Positions 1 through 9,106 of a stretch of 37,038 nucleotides of DNA are shown piece by piece. Source of the DNA: an uncultured Pelagibacteraceae bacterium (GTDB lineage: Bacteria; Pseudomonadota; Alphaproteobacteria; Pelagibacterales; Pelagibacteraceae); assembly GCA_902536975.1 (NCBI GenBank), contig CACAZG010000006.1, positions 1 to 37,038 on the forward strand, in the 5' to 3' direction. The translations under genes were made by a program, and so were the position numbers. Each line of letters begins with the position of its first letter. Positions within the stretch are counted from its first letter, which is position 1. Under the pieces are notes generated by a model, which saw only the letters and a list, made by a program, of their open reading frames with translations, had not been told where the DNA came from and searched no databases.

Positions 1-800
1 GTGTCTTTAGCCATCCCAAGTGAATTTTTTGTTGCAACAAAGTAAGTGAACACTCCGTCAAGTCCAGACAAACTATCTTTCATACCCTCTTCAAGTGTAG
101 CTCCATTTCTCATTTTTTCTGCTAAGTAGACTGCAATCAATTCAGAGTCACACTCCGACATAAATCTCATTCCTTTGTTTTCTAAAATTCTTCTATTATT
201 CCAATAATTAGTTAATTGACCATTGTGTACTACCGAAACATCACTGAAAGGGTAACCCCAAAATGGGTGAGCAGATTTAATGTCTACACCAGACTCTGTT
301 GCCATCCTAGCATGTCCAATTGCGTGAGTACCAACAAGATCACCTAAATTGTATCTATCACAAACAGTTTTTGCATTACCTAAATCTTTAATAACTTCCA
401 GAGATTTTCCCATTGAAAGGATTTCAACTCCAGGAATACTCTCTATTTTTTGAGAAAATTCAAGCAAATCTCCTTTGTCATAGTCAATCTCATATCTTAG
501 AGAATAGGGCAGTGTTCTTTCTTCTTTTACAATCTTTGCTCCTAATTGAGAAAGATAACTATCAACAATTTTTTTTCTTTCATCGTATACAGATACATCT
601 TCCACAACTGATGAACTACCTTCACCAACGTTTTCGCCTACCTTAAATCGCATTATAAAATTTTGACCATCTGTATCTCCATAAAGAGCGTAACCAGTAG
701 AATCTTCACCTCTATGCTTTAATGCCTGAAGCATTCCTTGAAGTTCTTGGCCAACGTTTGAAGATTTTCCTCTATGAATTAGTCCAGCAATTCCGCACAT
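1..800 (-). CDS. mgsA: Class II glutamine amidotransferase domain protein (GlxB / N-methylglutamate synthase subunit A-like), truncated by window start
   Basis: Manual minus-strand translation from CAT at 798-800: MCGIAGLIHRGKSSNVGQELQGMLQALKHRGEDSTGYALYGD... N-terminal Cys nucleophile MCGIAG and ALKHRGEDSTG are typical of class II GATases; no stop before the window edge. Adjacent to a type III GS. Confidence 0.8.
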   Translation of the reverse strand, partial: MCGIAGLIHRGKSSNVGQELQGMLQALKHRGEDSTGYALYGDTDGQNFIMRFKVGENVGEGSSSVVEDVSVYDERKKIVDSYLSQLGAKIVKEERTLPYSLRYEIDYDKGDLLEFSQKIESIPGVEILSMGKSLEVIKDLGNAKTVCDRYNLGDLVGTHAIGHARMATESGVDIKSAHPFWGYPFSDVSVVHNGQLTNYWNNRRILENKGMRFMSECDSELIAVYLAEKMRNGATLEEGMKDSLSGLDGVFTYFVATKNSLGMAKD

Positions 801-823
801 TGTTTTCTCTCCTATATTTTTCC

Positions 824-2293
824 TTATGGTAAGCAATCCAAATAAGTATCGAGATCCCATTGGGTTGTTGCGCCAAGAAATCTTTCCCACTCATCATTTT
901 TATACCAGTGAAAGACTTTATACATTTCATCTGGCATTGCAGATTTGATCACTTCATCCTCAGCAAGTCTATCAAGAGCTTCTCCTAGACTTAAAGGTAA
1001 TTTTTTTACATCCTTACCAGCTTTTTGAGCTTCATAGATGTTTCTAGATTCTGGTTTTGCTGGTTTCATTTTTTTTGTAATACCTTCATCACATGCTTTG
1101 AGTAAAGCCGCACCAAGCAAATAAGGATTATGCATTGAGTCAACTGATCTATATTCAAATCTTCCTGGAGCAGAAACTCTTAACCCACATGTTCTATTTT
1201 GATATCCCCAGTCTGCATAAACTGGAGCCCAAAATCCTTGATCCCATAATCTTCTGTAAGAATTTACAGTTGATGATCCAAGAGCTGTTAAAGCAGGCAA
1301 GTGTTTCATAATACCAGCAATTGATTGTAGACCAATTTTTCCTGGCAACTGCATATCTTTTGTATCAGGCATAAATGTATTAGTTCCACCTGAAACATAA
1401 CTGAAGACTTCCTCAACACCTGGAAGCTTTTTGTTTCCTAACTTGTTAACTGAAACTTTTCCACCTTTCCATAAAGACATGTTTGTATGGCAACCGCTAG
1501 CAGATACACCCATAAATGGTTTTGTCATAAAACAAGCTATTAGATTGTGCTCTCTAGCAACTTGAGCACATATTTGTCTATATGTTGATAATCTATCAGC
1601 GTTTCTCAAGACATTATCGTATGTCCAATTAAGCTCTAATTGTCCTGGAGCATCCTCATGATCTCCTTGTATCATGTCTAGACCCATTGCCTTTGAATAT
1701 TCAATTACTTTCATAAATACAGGTCTTAATGATTCAAATTGATCTATATGATAACAAAATGGTTTTGAAAAACCTTTTCCCGTTGGTGTGCCATCTTCAT
1801 TTTTGGTTAACCACATCATTTCAGGCTCTGTTCCAACTCTTAATTCTAAACCATGCTTCTTTTTAAATTCGTCCATGAAAATTCTTAAATTTCCTCTGCA
1901 ATCAGAAGTTAAATGACCTCCTGGATTTTTTCTCTCTTCTCTATTTCTAAAACATGTAACAAATACTCTTCCAACTCTTTTATCCCAAGGTAATTGAACA
2001 AATGTTTCTGGATCTGGAATTCCAACTAGTTCCATTGCTTCAGGTCCATAACCAATGTAATTGTTGTGCCTGTCTAAAAATAAATTTGCTGTTGCTCCAT
2101 AAACTAATTGAAAGCCTTTTTCTGCGGTTCTTTCCCAGTGATCAGCGGGTATCCCTTTTCCTACAACTCTACCTGTTACTGAAATAAATTGATAATAAAT
2201 ATAAGTTATTCCTAATTCATTAATTTTTTCTCTAACTTTTTTTACTAACTTTGCTCTGCCTGGTTGATTTACATGTTTTTCTAGATCAGTCAT
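824..2293 (-). CDS. gmaS: Glutamine synthetase type III-like, probable gamma-glutamylmethylamide synthetase (GmaS/GlnT family)
   Basis: GS catalytic motifs (GTEPEMMW, QGDHEDAPGQLELNW, KPFMGVSASGCHTNMSLW, NSYRRLW, RVSAPGRFEYRSVDSMHNPYL); context with GATase II and methylamine genes supports GmaS over a housekeeping GS. Confidence 0.8.
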   Translation of the reverse strand: MTDLEKHVNQPGRAKLVKKVREKINELGITYIYYQFISVTGRVVGKGIPADHWERTAEKGFQLVYGATANLFLDRHNNYIGYGPEAMELVGIPDPETFVQLPWDKRVGRVFVTCFRNREERKNPGGHLTSDCRGNLRIFMDEFKKKHGLELRVGTEPEMMWLTKNEDGTPTGKGFSKPFCYHIDQFESLRPVFMKVIEYSKAMGLDMIQGDHEDAPGQLELNWTYDNVLRNADRLSTYRQICAQVAREHNLIACFMTKPFMGVSASGCHTNMSLWKGGKVSVNKLGNKKLPGVEEVFSYVSGGTNTFMPDTKDMQLPGKIGLQSIAGIMKHLPALTALGSSTVNSYRRLWDQGFWAPVYADWGYQNRTCGLRVSAPGRFEYRSVDSMHNPYLLGAALLKACDEGITKKMKPAKPESRNIYEAQKAGKDVKKLPLSLGEALDRLAEDEVIKSAMPDEMYKVFHWYKNDEWERFLGATTQWDLDTYLDCLP

Positions 2294-2359
2294 ATTCCCC
2301 CTAAGAATTTTTAGTCCAAAAAGTTAACTGAAAATAAAACATCTGTCTACTCAGATAAA

Positions 2360-3685
2360 TTAACTCCATGGAAACGGACTATTAGACGTTGGATGAAGTT
2401 CTCCTTTCGCGTATCGATTGAATCTAAAAGGTTTCAATAATTCGCTCTCTTTCCCTAAAACTTCCTGCGCAACTAAATGACCAACACCTAACATTTTATA
2501 TCCATGATTGGCATCAGCAATCATGTAAACATTTTCAAAAAATCTGTCAAAAATTGGAAATGAGTCAGGAGTTAAACATCCAAGGCCACCAGATGGTCCT
2601 TTTCTATACAGGTTTGATTTTCCAACAAATCTTTTTTGAATATGTGCTAATGCTGCTGTCCACATATCTGAAAACTTATCTGTTGTTTGAAATTCAGGTG
2701 ACTCAATTCCATAAGGATCAACATTAACTTGATCAAAATGTTTTTGTACTACATAAGGTGACGTACCTCCTTGCACACCCAATCCCTCTATATCAGGTTT
2801 GTAGTATATTCCCCAAAGTTCATCAGTTATTAATTTTCCATTCATATCTGAATAAAGAGGTGCATCTGTATCCACATGAATTACTGGAGGAGGTTTACCA
2901 TCGTTTGTTTTTAAATAATCGGCATCAACACCTAAAACTCCTTCTTGTAAAAACCAGTACTTCCACATATCCACTTCATGCATCTTTCCATCTTTACCTT
3001 TTATTTCGGTAGTCTTTGGTAGTTCTAACATATTCCAAAAGTCTCTTACCCAGGGACCCGCACCTATTACTACTTGATCGCAATCTATTGTACCTTGGTC
3101 TGTTACAACACCCGTAATTGCATTACTGTTACTACCTCTTTTAAAACCAGTAACTTTTACACCTTTATGTACATTGACACCGTTTGAATTTGCTTTTTTC
3201 TCAAGAGCTTTAATTGAGTCTTTATTGAAAGCATAACCACCTTTTTTTTCATGCAATACAGAGGTAATACCTTTTGCTTGCCAATCATCAAAAATACCTT
3301 TCATGTATTTCATGCAATCTTTTTCACCTTCAACGAATACAGATTCATAACCTATTGCTTTTTGTTGTTCATAAATACTAGCTACATCTTTATGCATAAC
3401 TTCTGGTGAAATCTGCATGTAACCAACTGGATTATATTTAAAAGCTTTCGCATCACTTTCCCATATACTCACAGAATGGGCCATCAATTCTCTCATTGCA
3501 GGTTGGAAGTAATTATTTCTCACAACACCACAAGCAATTCCACTTGCTCCAGAAGCAGTATCTTTTTTCTCGAGCACAACAACGTCGTTAGGATTTTTAT
3601 ATGTTTCAGATAATTTCCAAGCAGTACTTAGTCCGTGAATTCCTCCACCAACTATTACTACTTTAGCTTTTGTCGGCAATGACAT
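2360..3685 (-). CDS. DAO-superfamily FAD-dependent oxidoreductase (sarcosine/dimethylglycine oxidase-like)
   Basis: N-terminal dinucleotide-binding motif VVIVGGGIHGLSTAWKLSE...VVVLEKKDTASGASG; C-terminal GLGCLTPDSFPIFDRFFENVYMIADANHGYKMLGVGHLVAQ typical of DAO family. Confidence 0.85.
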   Translation of the reverse strand: MSLPTKAKVVIVGGGIHGLSTAWKLSETYKNPNDVVVLEKKDTASGASGIACGVVRNNYFQPAMRELMAHSVSIWESDAKAFKYNPVGYMQISPEVMHKDVASIYEQQKAIGYESVFVEGEKDCMKYMKGIFDDWQAKGITSVLHEKKGGYAFNKDSIKALEKKANSNGVNVHKGVKVTGFKRGSNSNAITGVVTDQGTIDCDQVVIGAGPWVRDFWNMLELPKTTEIKGKDGKMHEVDMWKYWFLQEGVLGVDADYLKTNDGKPPPVIHVDTDAPLYSDMNGKLITDELWGIYYKPDIEGLGVQGGTSPYVVQKHFDQVNVDPYGIESPEFQTTDKFSDMWTAALAHIQKRFVGKSNLYRKGPSGGLGCLTPDSFPIFDRFFENVYMIADANHGYKMLGVGHLVAQEVLGKESELLKPFRFNRYAKGELHPTSNSPFPWS

Positions 3686-3782
3686 GATGAAACATTATTT
3701 TTTGGAAGAGGTTAAATATATAATTTTTTTTATATATAAAATTTAGAAATAAAAAGTTATACAACCTTAAAGTTATAAACCA

Positions 3783-4133
3783 TTAAAAACTTAAATTCTT
3801 AAGAGTTGACAAATAATCGTTAAATTCCTCAATAAATGAGGTGCTTGGTTTAATATATTTTTTTCTTTGATCTTCTGAGGTTTTCTCTAAATAAAAAAAC
3901 CCTTTTTCACATGCCTCATTAATAATTAAAGCAGATTTTGGTCGTGAAGTTTTAAATAATTTTGTTTTTAATTCTTCTACAGATAGATTTTGCTTTAATT
4001 TAAATGCGGACATTACAAGAAGCATCATATGATAGTGTGAAGGTGATTTTCTAAAAAAGTAGTTACTAGAAGTATGTGAAAGTTTCATTTGATCTTCCCA
4101 AAATTCTAATAGATCTTTTGTTGATTTAGGCAT
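3783..4133 (-). CDS. Small winged-helix (MarR-like) putative transcriptional regulator
   Basis: 116 aa; LSVEELKTKLFKTSRPKSALIINEACEKGFFYLEKTSEDQRKKYIKPSTSFIEEFNDYL resembles the MarR helix-turn-helix plus wing; start overlaps the tdm stop as TAATG. Confidence 0.6.
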   Translation of the reverse strand: MPKSTKDLLEFWEDQMKLSHTSSNYFFRKSPSHYHMMLLVMSAFKLKQNLSVEELKTKLFKTSRPKSALIINEACEKGFFYLEKTSEDQRKKYIKPSTSFIEEFNDYLSTLKNLSF

Positions 4134-6493
4134 TATGATCTAACTTTAGTTTTCTTAGGATCGTAATGAGGAAATCCTACAATTTTAGCTGGAATTCTTT
4201 TTTGATGACCATCTATTTTTCCAATTTCGACTTCATTTCCTATTTCTGAATGACCTATATCTATTCTGCATAAGGCAATATTTTTATTTAGTGTTGGTGA
4301 AATACACCCGCTTGTAATCACTCCAACTTGAGATCTTCCAATGTGTACACAATCACCATGGTTTGCTTGTTCTTTACCAATCAATTCTAACCCAACTAAT
4401 TTTTTTTGAGGGTTTTCTTTTCTCTTAACAAGGTTTTCTCTTCCTATGAAATCCTCCGTTTTAGATTTTAATGGTACAGAAAAACCAATCCCTGCTTCAA
4501 AGGGATCTTGTTGCCCGTCAAATTCATTACCAAATAATATTAATCCAGCCTCAATTCTTAAAAGATCTAAAGCAGCAAAACCAGCAGGTATCAAACCTTC
4601 GTCTTTACCTGCCTCCATTACTTTATCCCAAACAGTTGGTGCATCGCTTGGGTGACACCAAATTTCAAAACCAAGTTCACCAGTATAACCAGTCCTTGAA
4701 ACAATTAATGGTATTCCATTTAATTCTTCTAATCTACAAATACTAAATCTAAACCATTCTAATTCAGATATAGAGGGCTGTGTAGGAGGTGTAAAAATTA
4801 TTTTTTCTAAAATTTCTCTACTTTTTGGTCCTTGTAAAGATAGGTTATTTATTTGGTCTGTAGAATTTTTTATATGAACTTTATAATTTTTCTTTTTTGC
4901 TTGTTCTTTAAGCCATTCCCCACCATACTCATCTCCACAAACCCATCTAAAACCATGATCACTAAGTTTTAATAAAGTGCCATCATCAAACATGGTCCCA
5001 TTTTCATAGCACATTGCTGAATATACAATTTGGCCTACTGAAAGTTTTTTAACGTTTCGAGTTAAAGTGTAATTCATTAATTCTTCAGCATCAGGACCAA
5101 GAATTTCAAACTTTCTTAAAGAAGATAAATCAATTAAAACAGCTTTTTCTCTACAAGCATTATATTCGTTAATTACTCCATGTTTTGTATAATCATTTGG
5201 TAACCAAAAACCTCTAGCATCAACAAAGTTTCTTGTTAGTTTAGAAGTTCTTTCGTAAAACCCTGTGTTCCTTGTAAGTTTATTTTCTGAGTCAGTTTTC
5301 ATTCTAAATCCATAAGATTTTGTAAATTCTTTACTTTTTTCATAAGTTCTAACAAAAATATCAGTAGGGTTCCATCCATTACAGCTATCAATATCACTAG
5401 GACAAGCTGTTGTACCACAGGTTAAATCTTTAAGTGCTTTAAAAATTACATAATCACCTGGTCTTGCATATGACTCGTCAGAGGTTACTGAATTTAGACC
5501 GCCAGCAGATGTATTAAAAAAAAGATTTATCGCCTGCCAACCTTTTTTTTTCTCTACACCATATTTTTCCATAGAGTCATTTAAATTATCAGAACAATTT
5601 GCATGGCCAAAATATCCTGAGTCTTCATAATATTTTGAAGTACAGGCTAAGTTGAATGTATCATGTATACCAACAGTATCTCTTATCACTTCTATTAAAG
5701 GTTCATGATCAGTGTCATAAAATTTTGAATATAGGCCTGGACCAGGAAAAGTATGACCCATAAAAGTTCTAGTTGTTTGCCAATCAAGACCTCTCTCCAA
5801 ACCTTTTTCTAATTTAGCTGTATCATAAGCAACAAAGTCCGAACACTGTCTTCCTGTTGGTGTTATAATTTGAATGTAATCACCGGCTTTGACTTGATAG
5901 CCAGTTGCAGTTTTTCTATCAATATTTACTTCATGATCTGGATCATAAATTGGATCTGGTATTAATGAAAATTCTTTATCATTATTTTTAATTTTAGCTC
6001 TTTTTATTATTATTGTTAAATCTGATGGTGGATTTTGATCATGAACAAGCATGTCATCTGCAGGTGCAGCAAATATGCAATAACATTTATCTTTAGATTT
6101 TAAATTTATTTTTTCACCAGATTTAGTATTTTTATCAAATAATATTGCTGACTTAGCTTTTTCAATTTTTAAATTTCTTTTGTTTAGTTGAAGCAAAGCC
6201 TGCATAGAACTTTCTTCTCTTTTAAAAAGTATTTTTTTTATTTCAGAAGAATTTTTATTTTCTTTTAAATTTAAAAGACCTAATTCTGAGTTTCCGTTTT
6301 TATCGAAAGAATTGATTTCGCAAATTTGATTTCCTTCATTATTAATTATTTGAATTTCGTCATCAGGAAAAATTTGAATTCCAGTAATTCCACCAGCATT
6401 GACAATATATCTTTCAACTCCAGGTGGAAGTACATTTAAACCAGGTTCTTTTATTGCTAAACTTGTTTGCATAAATAATTTAAATATGCCCAA
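4133..6493 (-). CDS. tdm: Trimethylamine N-oxide demethylase (DUF1989 N-terminal domain fused to GcvT/THF-binding C-terminal domain)
   Basis: 786 aa; N-terminal DUF1989-like segment (QVKAGDYIQIITPTGRQCSDFVAYD..., TCGTTACPSDIDSCNGWNPTDIFVRTYE) and C-terminal GcvT-like segment (NLSLQGPKSREILEKI, VSRTGYTGELGFEIWC, PAGFAALDLLRIEAGLILFGNEFD, HYDPKKTKVRS). This architecture is the known Tdm one. Confidence 0.87.
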   Translation of the reverse strand: MGIFKLFMQTSLAIKEPGLNVLPPGVERYIVNAGGITGIQIFPDDEIQIINNEGNQICEINSFDKNGNSELGLLNLKENKNSSEIKKILFKREESSMQALLQLNKRNLKIEKAKSAILFDKNTKSGEKINLKSKDKCYCIFAAPADDMLVHDQNPPSDLTIIIKRAKIKNNDKEFSLIPDPIYDPDHEVNIDRKTATGYQVKAGDYIQIITPTGRQCSDFVAYDTAKLEKGLERGLDWQTTRTFMGHTFPGPGLYSKFYDTDHEPLIEVIRDTVGIHDTFNLACTSKYYEDSGYFGHANCSDNLNDSMEKYGVEKKKGWQAINLFFNTSAGGLNSVTSDESYARPGDYVIFKALKDLTCGTTACPSDIDSCNGWNPTDIFVRTYEKSKEFTKSYGFRMKTDSENKLTRNTGFYERTSKLTRNFVDARGFWLPNDYTKHGVINEYNACREKAVLIDLSSLRKFEILGPDAEELMNYTLTRNVKKLSVGQIVYSAMCYENGTMFDDGTLLKLSDHGFRWVCGDEYGGEWLKEQAKKKNYKVHIKNSTDQINNLSLQGPKSREILEKIIFTPPTQPSISELEWFRFSICRLEELNGIPLIVSRTGYTGELGFEIWCHPSDAPTVWDKVMEAGKDEGLIPAGFAALDLLRIEAGLILFGNEFDGQQDPFEAGIGFSVPLKSKTEDFIGRENLVKRKENPQKKLVGLELIGKEQANHGDCVHIGRSQVGVITSGCISPTLNKNIALCRIDIGHSEIGNEVEIGKIDGHQKRIPAKIVGFPHYDPKKTKVRS

Positions 6494-6559
6494 ACTATAT
6501 TAAAGTATCAACAAATTTATATATAAATTTTATATATACATTTGTATCTATTTTGCTTG

Positions 6560-6588
6560 TTGACTGTCTCTTTAATAGAGAAGATAAT
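6560..6588 (+). promoter_or_regulatory. Sigma70-like promoter for tmoX (TTGACT-17 bp-GATAAT)
   Basis: TTGACT at 6560-6565, 17-nt spacer, GATAAT at 6583-6588; followed by RBS-like AAGGAAAGGGG before ATG at 6620. Confidence 0.65.
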
Positions 6589-6619
6589 TTAATTCTTAAT
6601 ATTAAGGAAAGGGGAAATA

Positions 6620-7567
6620 ATGAGAAAAATAATATCTCTACTATCAGCTTTAGTGATTTCTCTTGTAAGTTTTGCAGGAATTTCTAACGCAGCGGATAGT
6701 AAAAAACCGATTGTTATCCCAACTCATAACTGGTCAAGCCAAATTGTAATGGCGTATGTTATTGGTGGAATATTTGAAAGCATGGGTAACAATGTAAAAT
6801 ATGTAAATGCTGACTCACAGGCAGTATACGAGTCAATTAGAATTGGAGACGTAACTATATCTCACGAAGTGTGGGAATCTGCTTTTGGTAAATCATTCAC
6901 AACTGCTTTAGATAAAGGTGGTTTATTAGATATGGGTGATCACGAAGCACGAACTCTTGAAGATATGGGTTATCCAAACTGGGTTGTAGAAAAAGGCTTA
7001 TGCCCAGGTCTACCTGATTGGACTGCATTAAAAAATCCAGATTGTGCAAAAAACTTTACAACACCTGACTCTCCAGATGGAAAAGGAAGAATGTTGGAAG
7101 GACCACAAACTTGGCATGGAGATTTAATACCTCAAAGAGTTGATGCTCTTGGTTTAGGAGATCTATGGTGGGTTAAATTTGCTGGTAGTGCAGATGCATT
7201 ATGGGCAGAATTAGCAGCAGCTAAAAAAGAAGGAAGAGGAACTATCATATTTAACTGGACACCAAACTTTACAGATGGTGCTGGTTTTACTTTCATCGAC
7301 TTTCCTCCATACACAGCTGGTTGTCGACCAGAGGATGGTGGAGATGGAAAATGTGGTTCTCCGGATGGATATTTGAAAAAAGCAGCGCATGAAGATTTTC
7401 CAAAAACTCATCCTGCAGCAGCTAAGGCGTTTCAAAAACTTTCTTTCTCTACAAGTCAAATTGGTGCAATGGCAGCTTTAGTTGACGTTGACAAGATGAC
7501 TCATGAAGATGCAGCTAAAAAATGGTTAGCTGATAACAAGAGTGTTTGGCAAGCTTTTACAAAATAA
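6620..7567 (+). CDS. tmoX: Substrate-binding protein of glycine betaine/TMAO-type ABC transporter (TmoX-like)
   Basis: Signal peptide MRKIISLLSALVISLVSFAGISNAA; OpuAC/ProX-like sequence (PIVIPTHNWSSQIVMAYVIGGIFESMGNNVKYVNADSQAVYESI...); divergent from tdm; tmoVW follow downstream. Confidence 0.82.
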   Translation: MRKIISLLSALVISLVSFAGISNAADSKKPIVIPTHNWSSQIVMAYVIGGIFESMGNNVKYVNADSQAVYESIRIGDVTISHEVWESAFGKSFTTALDKGGLLDMGDHEARTLEDMGYPNWVVEKGLCPGLPDWTALKNPDCAKNFTTPDSPDGKGRMLEGPQTWHGDLIPQRVDALGLGDLWWVKFAGSADALWAELAAAKKEGRGTIIFNWTPNFTDGAGFTFIDFPPYTAGCRPEDGGDGKCGSPDGYLKKAAHEDFPKTHPAAAKAFQKLSFSTSQIGAMAALVDVDKMTHEDAAKKWLADNKSVWQAFTK

Positions 7568-7588
7568 GCTTTAAAAACTAAAAAAATA

Positions 7589-7625
7589 AATCTCTCCCAA
7601 CTATGTTGGGGGAGATTTTTTTTAA
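7589..7625 (+). terminator. Rho-independent terminator (or attenuator) after tmoX
   Basis: AATCTCTCCCAAC-TAT-GTTGGGGGAGATT (13-bp stem with one G-T wobble) followed by a T run. Confidence 0.85.
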
Positions 7626-7638
7626 TAAAAATTAATAT

Positions 7639-8103
7639 GTGATGATCAAATTATTTTATTTAATATTTTTTAGCCTTATTTCTCTCAGTAGTGTTTTTGC
7701 AAAAAATATTAATATAAATGAAGATCTTAATTTGGAATTTCATTGTAAATTAGAAAAAAAAATAATCAAAAACTCTGAATATAATTACAAAACGTTTTTA
7801 GCGGAAGAAATTGATGAACAGAACCTAAATTCTTTAAAATTATATACCAATCAACCAAGTACTTTGATGGTAAATGGACTGTCCGATTTTTTTTCACAAA
7901 ACTCAAATTTTGATGTGAAAATAGTAAATAAAGATGTGGTTTTATTTAAAGCATTCAATAAAGAAAAAAGTTATTCAGAATCTGCAATAATTACTAGAAA
8001 AACTGGAGAGTTAATTCATGAAATAACTAAGAACATTAACAGCGAAAATTCAGAAAAATATATAACTATTTATTATTGTAAAAATAAAACAAAAAATGCC
8101 TAA
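7639..8103 (+). CDS. Small secreted protein of unknown function
   Basis: 154 aa ORF with signal peptide-like N-terminus MMIKLFYLIFFSLISLSSVFAKN; no recognised domain. Confidence 0.6.
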   Translation: MMIKLFYLIFFSLISLSSVFAKNININEDLNLEFHCKLEKKIIKNSEYNYKTFLAEEIDEQNLNSLKLYTNQPSTLMVNGLSDFFSQNSNFDVKIVNKDVVLFKAFNKEKSYSESAIITRKTGELIHEITKNINSENSEKYITIYYCKNKTKNA

Positions 8104-8137
8104 TTTTTTTTTGATAAATAATGTGTAAAATGAAAGC

Positions 8138-8515
8138 ATGAAAAGACTCATATTTTGCATCCTTTTTTACCTTTTAGCAACGTCAATTGCCCAGGCAAGA
8201 AGCACAGGCTGCAAAGAAGGAAACTGTGAAAACGGGTATGGTAAATGGATTTACACAGACAAAACAACCTATGAAGGTGAGTGGGTTGCAACCAAAAAAC
8301 ATGGTCAAGGAGTAGAAACCTGGCCTAACGGATATATTTACAAAGGCGAATTTAAAAATAGCGAATGGAGCGGTGTTGGAACTTTATTTTTTCCCGATGG
8401 CTCAACTTACGAAGGTGAATGGGCCAAGGGATTTATGAATGGTAAAGGGACTTTTACTTGGTCTGATGGAAAACAAAAAACTGGTATTTGGAAAAATGGA
8501 AAACTACAAGAGTAA
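8138..8515 (+). CDS. Secreted MORN-repeat protein
   Basis: Signal peptide MKRLIFCILFYLLATSIAQA followed by about four MORN repeats (TYEGEWVATKKHGQGVETWPNG, IYKGEFKNSEWSGVGTLFFPDG, TYEGEWAKGFMNGKGTFTWSDG, KTGIWKNGKL). Confidence 0.85.
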   Translation: MKRLIFCILFYLLATSIAQARSTGCKEGNCENGYGKWIYTDKTTYEGEWVATKKHGQGVETWPNGYIYKGEFKNSEWSGVGTLFFPDGSTYEGEWAKGFMNGKGTFTWSDGKQKTGIWKNGKLQE

Positions 8516-9041
8516 TTTTAAGGAATTACCAGAACCAATCAAACAGTTTGGTGGACTAATAGGAATTATGATTATTATATTTATAACTTTTTTTGTCCTA
8601 AATAAAATGTTTGGTGAAGGTGATGAGTTGGTTGCTAAAATGAAAATAGAAGAAGAAAGAATTGCTCAAGAGAGAAAACTTAATAAATTAATCTCAAGTC
8701 TTCCATCAGGAATTTTAGTTTCTTTTGATGGAACTGATCATTTTAAATTATCAGATGAATTATATGAGGCGGTTTGTAAAGCAACAAAACTTATTCCTCA
8801 ACGTGCAATTATGGGAGCAAATTTTTTAAATTTCAGGGCACACGAAATATATACTATTAATGGTAACAAGATTGATGAAACGTTTGTTAAATGGGATAAA
8901 GAAAAAAATAAGTGCTTTGCTGGTTTTGTAGTTAGTGGAAATAATGTTGGTGTAGATGAAACTATCTCAGTAAGTGGTGAAGCATTAAGTTTTCTAAGTA
9001 CAGGGATTGATACAAGAGTTTATTTTATTAAAAATTTTTAG
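8496..9041 (+). CDS. Small single-pass membrane protein of unknown function
   Basis: Track ORF begins at 8439, but the internal Met at 8496 (MENYKSNFKELPEPIKQFGGLIGIMIIIFITFFVLNKMF) is the more likely start and overlaps the MORN gene by only 20 nt; one TM helix plus soluble C-terminal domain. Confidence 0.6.
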   Translation: MENYKSNFKELPEPIKQFGGLIGIMIIIFITFFVLNKMFGEGDELVAKMKIEEERIAQERKLNKLISSLPSGILVSFDGTDHFKLSDELYEAVCKATKLIPQRAIMGANFLNFRAHEIYTINGNKIDETFVKWDKEKNKCFAGFVVSGNNVGVDETISVSGEALSFLSTGIDTRVYFIKNF

Positions 9042-9106
9042 GAGGAAATTTAACAAATTAAAGAGATTTTAATTTATCTTAATTTCGTATAACTTTATTA
9101 TATTTT

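Noticed and set aside
413-646. 77-aa plus-strand ORF
   Set aside because: Antisense to the class II GATase coding sequence; low-complexity translation, no RBS.
2002-3012. Plus-strand ORFs at 2002-2187 and 2758-3012
   Set aside because: Fully antisense to gmaS and the DAO oxidoreductase; Leu/His-rich shadow translations.
4446-4746. Plus-strand ORFs within tdm
   Set aside because: Antisense shadows of the well-supported GcvT domain.
7132-7459. Minus-strand ORFs within tmoX
   Set aside because: Antisense to a convincing binding protein; no domain or RBS.
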